DNA from: an uncultured Sporosarcina sp.
GTDB taxonomy: Bacteria > Bacillota > Bacilli > Bacillales_A > Planococcaceae
Assembly (NCBI GenBank): GCA_948469885.1
Contig: CAOKMT010000017.1
Location: 1 to 41,646 of the forward strand
Direction of reading: 5' to 3'
DNA length: 41,646 nucleotides
Part shown: positions 39,466 through 41,646 of the stretch, piece after piece
Layout of the letters: every line of letters starts with the position of its first letter
Position numbering within the stretch: position 1 is the first letter of the stretch
Notes under the pieces: model-generated
Told to the model about the DNA's origin: nothing
Databases searched by the model: none
What the model saw: the letters and a program-made list of their open reading frames with translations, nothing else
Position numbers and translations under genes: made by a program

Positions 39466-39498
39466 AGAGCATACGACCTTGTGTTGTATGCTCTTTTC
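39466..39498 (+). terminator. Riboswitch expression-platform terminator
   Basis: AGAGCATAC (39466-39474) pairs with GTATGCTCT (39486-39494), followed by a T-rich tail. Ligand binding upstream would favour this hairpin and stop transcription before the permease gene, an OFF switch. The start codon is about 115 bases further on. Confidence 0.88.
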
Positions 39499-39613
39499 AA
39501 TTTTGTAGCCAGAAGTTCGAAGCTATGTCTTTAATGTGGTGTGAAGCGGAAATTTGGTTGCAGTTACATCGGTGCAGAAAGAATTAAAAAACTTAATTTA
39601 AGGTAGGTTTCTT

Positions 39614-40948
39614 ATGAAGAGATATTTTGAGTTTGATAAGCTGGGGACTAGTTACCGTCAGGAATTTATTGGGGGCGTAACGACATTCCTAGCGATGGCA
39701 TATATTCTTGTTGTGAATCCGTTGATGCTTTCATTGGATTCTGTCGCCGATTTGCCAGAAGCGATGCGAATGGATAAAGGGGCAGTCTTCGTTGCCACGG
39801 CACTGGCAGCAGCCGTTGGTTCATTGTTTATGGGGCTGATCGCGAAGTATCCAATTGGACTCGCGCCTGGTATGGGATTAAATGCGTTTTTCGCTTATAC
39901 AGTTGTGCTAACTTATGGAGTTCCATGGCAGACTGCTCTAACGGGGGTTTTGTTTTCAGGAATTATTTTCATTATCTTATCTCTTACAGGATTAAGGGAA
40001 ATCATCATCAATGCAATTCCAGCACAACTTAAATACGCAGTAGGAGCGGGAATTGGTCTTTTTATTACATTCCTTGGTTTTCAAAATGCCGATATCATCG
40101 TGGGTGATGAGGCAACGCTTGTCACGCTCGGTGATCTATCTAATGGTCCGACGTTACTAGCGATTTTTGGTTTATTTATCACTGTGGTGATGATGGTCAA
40201 GAAAGTAAACGGTGCAATCTTTTACGGTATGATTGCTACGACAATTGTAGGGATGTTGACGAAGCTTATTGAAGTTCCTGAGAAAGTGGTCGGTCAAATT
40301 CCGAGCGTGGGACCTACTTTTGGCGTTGCGTTCGATACTATCTTCAGTGATCCAGCCTCCCTTTTCACGACGCAGTTCTTAGTGATTGTTATTACGTTTT
40401 TATTCGTTGATTTCTTTGATACAGCCGGAACGCTTGTTGCAGTTGCGAATCAGGCAGGCCTTATGAAAAACGGCAAATTACCGCGTGCTGGAAAAGCCTT
40501 ATTGTCGGATTCATTAGCAACTGTTACTGGTTCGATTTTCGGAACATCGACGACGACTTCTTTCGTTGAATCATCGGCAGGAGTCGCTGCGGGCGCAAGA
40601 ACTGGTTTCGCTTCCGTTGTAACTGGTTTACTTTTTCTACTCGCACTGTTCTTCTCGCCACTTCTGATGGTGATCACTTCTCATGTAACAGCGCCTGCGC
40701 TTATTATCGTAGGGGTTCTAATGGTATCTACATTGGGGAGTATTGAATGGAAGCAGTTCGAAATTGCAGTTCCGGCATTCCTGACAATTATTGCGATGCC
40801 TCTTTCGTATAGTATTGCTACGGGAATTGCCATGGGCTTTATTTTCTATCCGATCACGATGATTTTGAGTGGTCGAAGAAAAGAAATTCATCCAATTATG
40901 TATGGGTTAGGGATTATATTTGTATTGTATTTCATATTCATTAAATAG
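39614..40948 (+). CDS. pbuG: NCS2 family purine permease (hypoxanthine/guanine, PbuG-like)
   Basis: This 444-residue permease has about 13-14 membrane segments. AzgA/PbuG-type sequence includes GVTTFLAMAYILVVNPLMLS at the N-terminus, GLAPGMGLNAFFAYTVVL, IPAQLKYAVGAGIGLFITFLGFQNADI, and FVDFFDTAGTLVAVANQAGLM, where the acidic residues bind substrate and proton. GTSTTTSFVESSAGVAAGARTGF is also typical. It imports hypoxanthine and guanine with protons. The guanine-class riboswitch in front agrees with that substrate: high guanine would shut import off. It follows guaA as in B. subtilis guaA-pbuG. A ribosome site AAGGTAGG precedes the ATG. A strong terminator follows. Confidence 0.93.
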   Translation: MKRYFEFDKLGTSYRQEFIGGVTTFLAMAYILVVNPLMLSLDSVADLPEAMRMDKGAVFVATALAAAVGSLFMGLIAKYPIGLAPGMGLNAFFAYTVVLTYGVPWQTALTGVLFSGIIFIILSLTGLREIIINAIPAQLKYAVGAGIGLFITFLGFQNADIIVGDEATLVTLGDLSNGPTLLAIFGLFITVVMMVKKVNGAIFYGMIATTIVGMLTKLIEVPEKVVGQIPSVGPTFGVAFDTIFSDPASLFTTQFLVIVITFLFVDFFDTAGTLVAVANQAGLMKNGKLPRAGKALLSDSLATVTGSIFGTSTTTSFVESSAGVAAGARTGFASVVTGLLFLLALFFSPLLMVITSHVTAPALIIVGVLMVSTLGSIEWKQFEIAVPAFLTIIAMPLSYSIATGIAMGFIFYPITMILSGRRKEIHPIMYGLGIIFVLYFIFIK

Positions 40949-40959
40949 ATTCAATAACG

Positions 40960-40999
40960 AAACGGCCTTCCAAAGTAAGAACTAGGAAGCCGTTTTTTT
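40960..40999 (+). terminator. Terminator of pbuG
   Basis: AAACGGCCTTCC (40960-40971) pairs with GGAAGCCGTTT (40985-40995) with one bulged base, followed by seven Ts. It is a strong intrinsic terminator. Confidence 0.9.
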
Positions 41000-41237
41000 A
41001 TAATGAAAGATGATCCCATCACTTAACCCCCGTGAGTATCCTAGAATTTTGAGGAGTAAAGAGGGGGAGTTCACGACAGCCTTACGCAATGCAAGTATGA
41101 TCTGATTCCTTTCAGGAGGAAGCTTAGTGGTTTGGTCAGAATCATACACCAGTGTAATTGACTCGTATATATAATAAGGAAGAAAATAGCTTTAAATTAA
41201 TGTAATTAAGTATTTATGGAATTAATGTGTTTTTCGC
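41000..41237. other. Intergenic region before the rRNA promoters
   Basis: No gene is seen. A diverged inverted repeat (TATGATCTGATTC near 41096 and GAATCATAC near 41142) and an AT-rich tail up to the first rRNA promoter are present; the AT-rich part could serve as an UP element. Confidence 0.5.
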
Positions 41238-41266
41238 TTGACGAATGCGCCGGCATGTTGTATTCT
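41238..41266 (+). promoter_or_regulatory. rRNA promoter 1
   Basis: TTGACG (41238-41243), 17 bases, TATTCT (41261-41266). It is the first of four evenly spaced promoters reading into the rRNA operon. Confidence 0.8.
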
Positions 41267-41318
41267 AAGAGTCCAGTAAGTTTTGGACGAAAATTATAAC
41301 GAGTTAATAACTTAGTGT

Positions 41319-41347
41319 TTGACATTTTGTTTGCCAATTGTTATGAT
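41319..41347 (+). promoter_or_regulatory. rRNA promoter 2
   Basis: A perfect TTGACA (41319-41324), 17 bases, TATGAT (41342-41347), preceded by an AT-rich stretch that could be an UP element. Confidence 0.9.
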
Positions 41348-41387
41348 TGAAGTCCTCTAAGAGTTTGAAGCGGAATGAGAATGAAGC

Positions 41388-41416
41388 TTGACTTCTTATT
41401 GGAAATGATTTAGTCT
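41388..41416 (+). promoter_or_regulatory. rRNA promoter 3
   Basis: TTGACT (41388-41393), 17 bases, TAGTCT (41411-41416). It is the weakest -10 of the four. Confidence 0.65.
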
Positions 41417-41459
41417 TATAGATGTCGCGAAAAATGTTGAAAGACAGTGAAAAATGTAC

Positions 41460-41489
41460 TTGACAACAAATGAGTCGGCATGATATGAT
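41460..41489 (+). promoter_or_regulatory. rRNA promoter 4
   Basis: TTGACA (41460-41465), 18 bases, TATGAT (41484-41489). It is the promoter closest to the 16S gene. Confidence 0.88.
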
Positions 41490-41646
41490 TGAGAAGTTGT
41501 CGCCGAGAAGTCGATGACAACGAAAAATGAACCTTGAAAACTGAACAGCAAAACGTCAAAAAAGTGAAAGTGCTTCATGCACTGGAACTTAAAAAACAAG
41601 TTTCCGAGTAGCTGATCTCCGTCAGTGAAAAAGAAACATAAATGGA
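41490..41646 (+). other. rRNA operon leader and 5' edge of 16S rRNA
   Basis: The leader contains CCTTGAAAACTGAACA (41532-41547), a box A/leader sequence that I know from Bacillus rRNA operons, and a hairpin AGTGC-TTCAT-GCACT near 41567-41583 that may take part in 16S processing. The last bases, ATAAATGGA, resemble the 5' end of 16S rRNA, which in bacilli continues GAGTTTGATCC; the 16S gene itself is outside the window. Confidence 0.8.

Overview
The window reads as a chromosomal segment from a low-to-moderate GC, Gram-positive member of the Bacillales, most likely a Planococcaceae-type rod (inference). The support is strong AGGAGG-type ribosome binding sites with frequent TTG and GTG starts, SigA-type promoters, a sortase B/NEAT haem system, and the gene order moxR-like (yeaC) - DUF58 (yeaD) - transglutaminase (yebA) - guaA - pbuG, which I remember from Bacillus subtilis. 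The window ends in a stack of rRNA promoters just before a 16S gene. I see no transposon, phage, tRNA or CRISPR array.

Layout. 1-2264: an acidic decapeptide-repeat exported protein (minus strand, runs off the left edge) and a luciferase-like oxidoreductase. 2528-6994: a tight lipid-type operon of CDP-alcohol phosphatidyltransferase (YnbA-like), CdsA-like cytidylyltransferase (YnbB-like), PlsC-like acyltransferase and a VTT/DedA-like membrane protein, followed in the same direction by an acetolactate-synthase-like ThDP enzyme. 7216-9654: a Lon-family protease with AAA domain. 9802-20361: an iron/haem acquisition island. It holds an IsdG-type haem oxygenase on the minus strand, a leader with three copies of a Fur-box promoter module, an IsdC-like single-NEAT protein, a 1711-residue wall protein with about ten NEAT domains, a lipoprotein-permease-ATPase haem importer, and sortase B.

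20552-33072: metabolic and transport genes, namely a CDF metal exporter, serC, a yhdT-panF-M20 peptidase operon, an ABC ATPase on the minus strand, a small hypothetical, a paired SMR exporter, a MATE exporter, an AEC carrier, and pncB-nadE for NAD salvage. 33287-37651: moxR/DUF58/transglutaminase operon. 37786-40948: guaA, then a guanine-class purine riboswitch controlling an NCS2 purine permease. 41238-41646: four tandem rRNA promoters and the rRNA leader.

How the genes work together. In iron starvation Fur would release the isd promoters. Sortase B would anchor both NEAT proteins through their NPKTG and NPKTA signals. NEAT domains would pass haem across the wall to the lipoprotein and its ABC importer, and the IsdG-type enzyme would open the ring to release iron.

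Most unusual points: a roughly 125-residue acidic insert inside one NEAT domain just before its last strand; a triplicated Fur-promoter module; a GuaA whose glutaminase half lacks the catalytic histidine while its synthetase half looks intact; and the lipid-type operon with an Asn-substituted CDP-alcohol transferase motif next to a ThDP enzyme.
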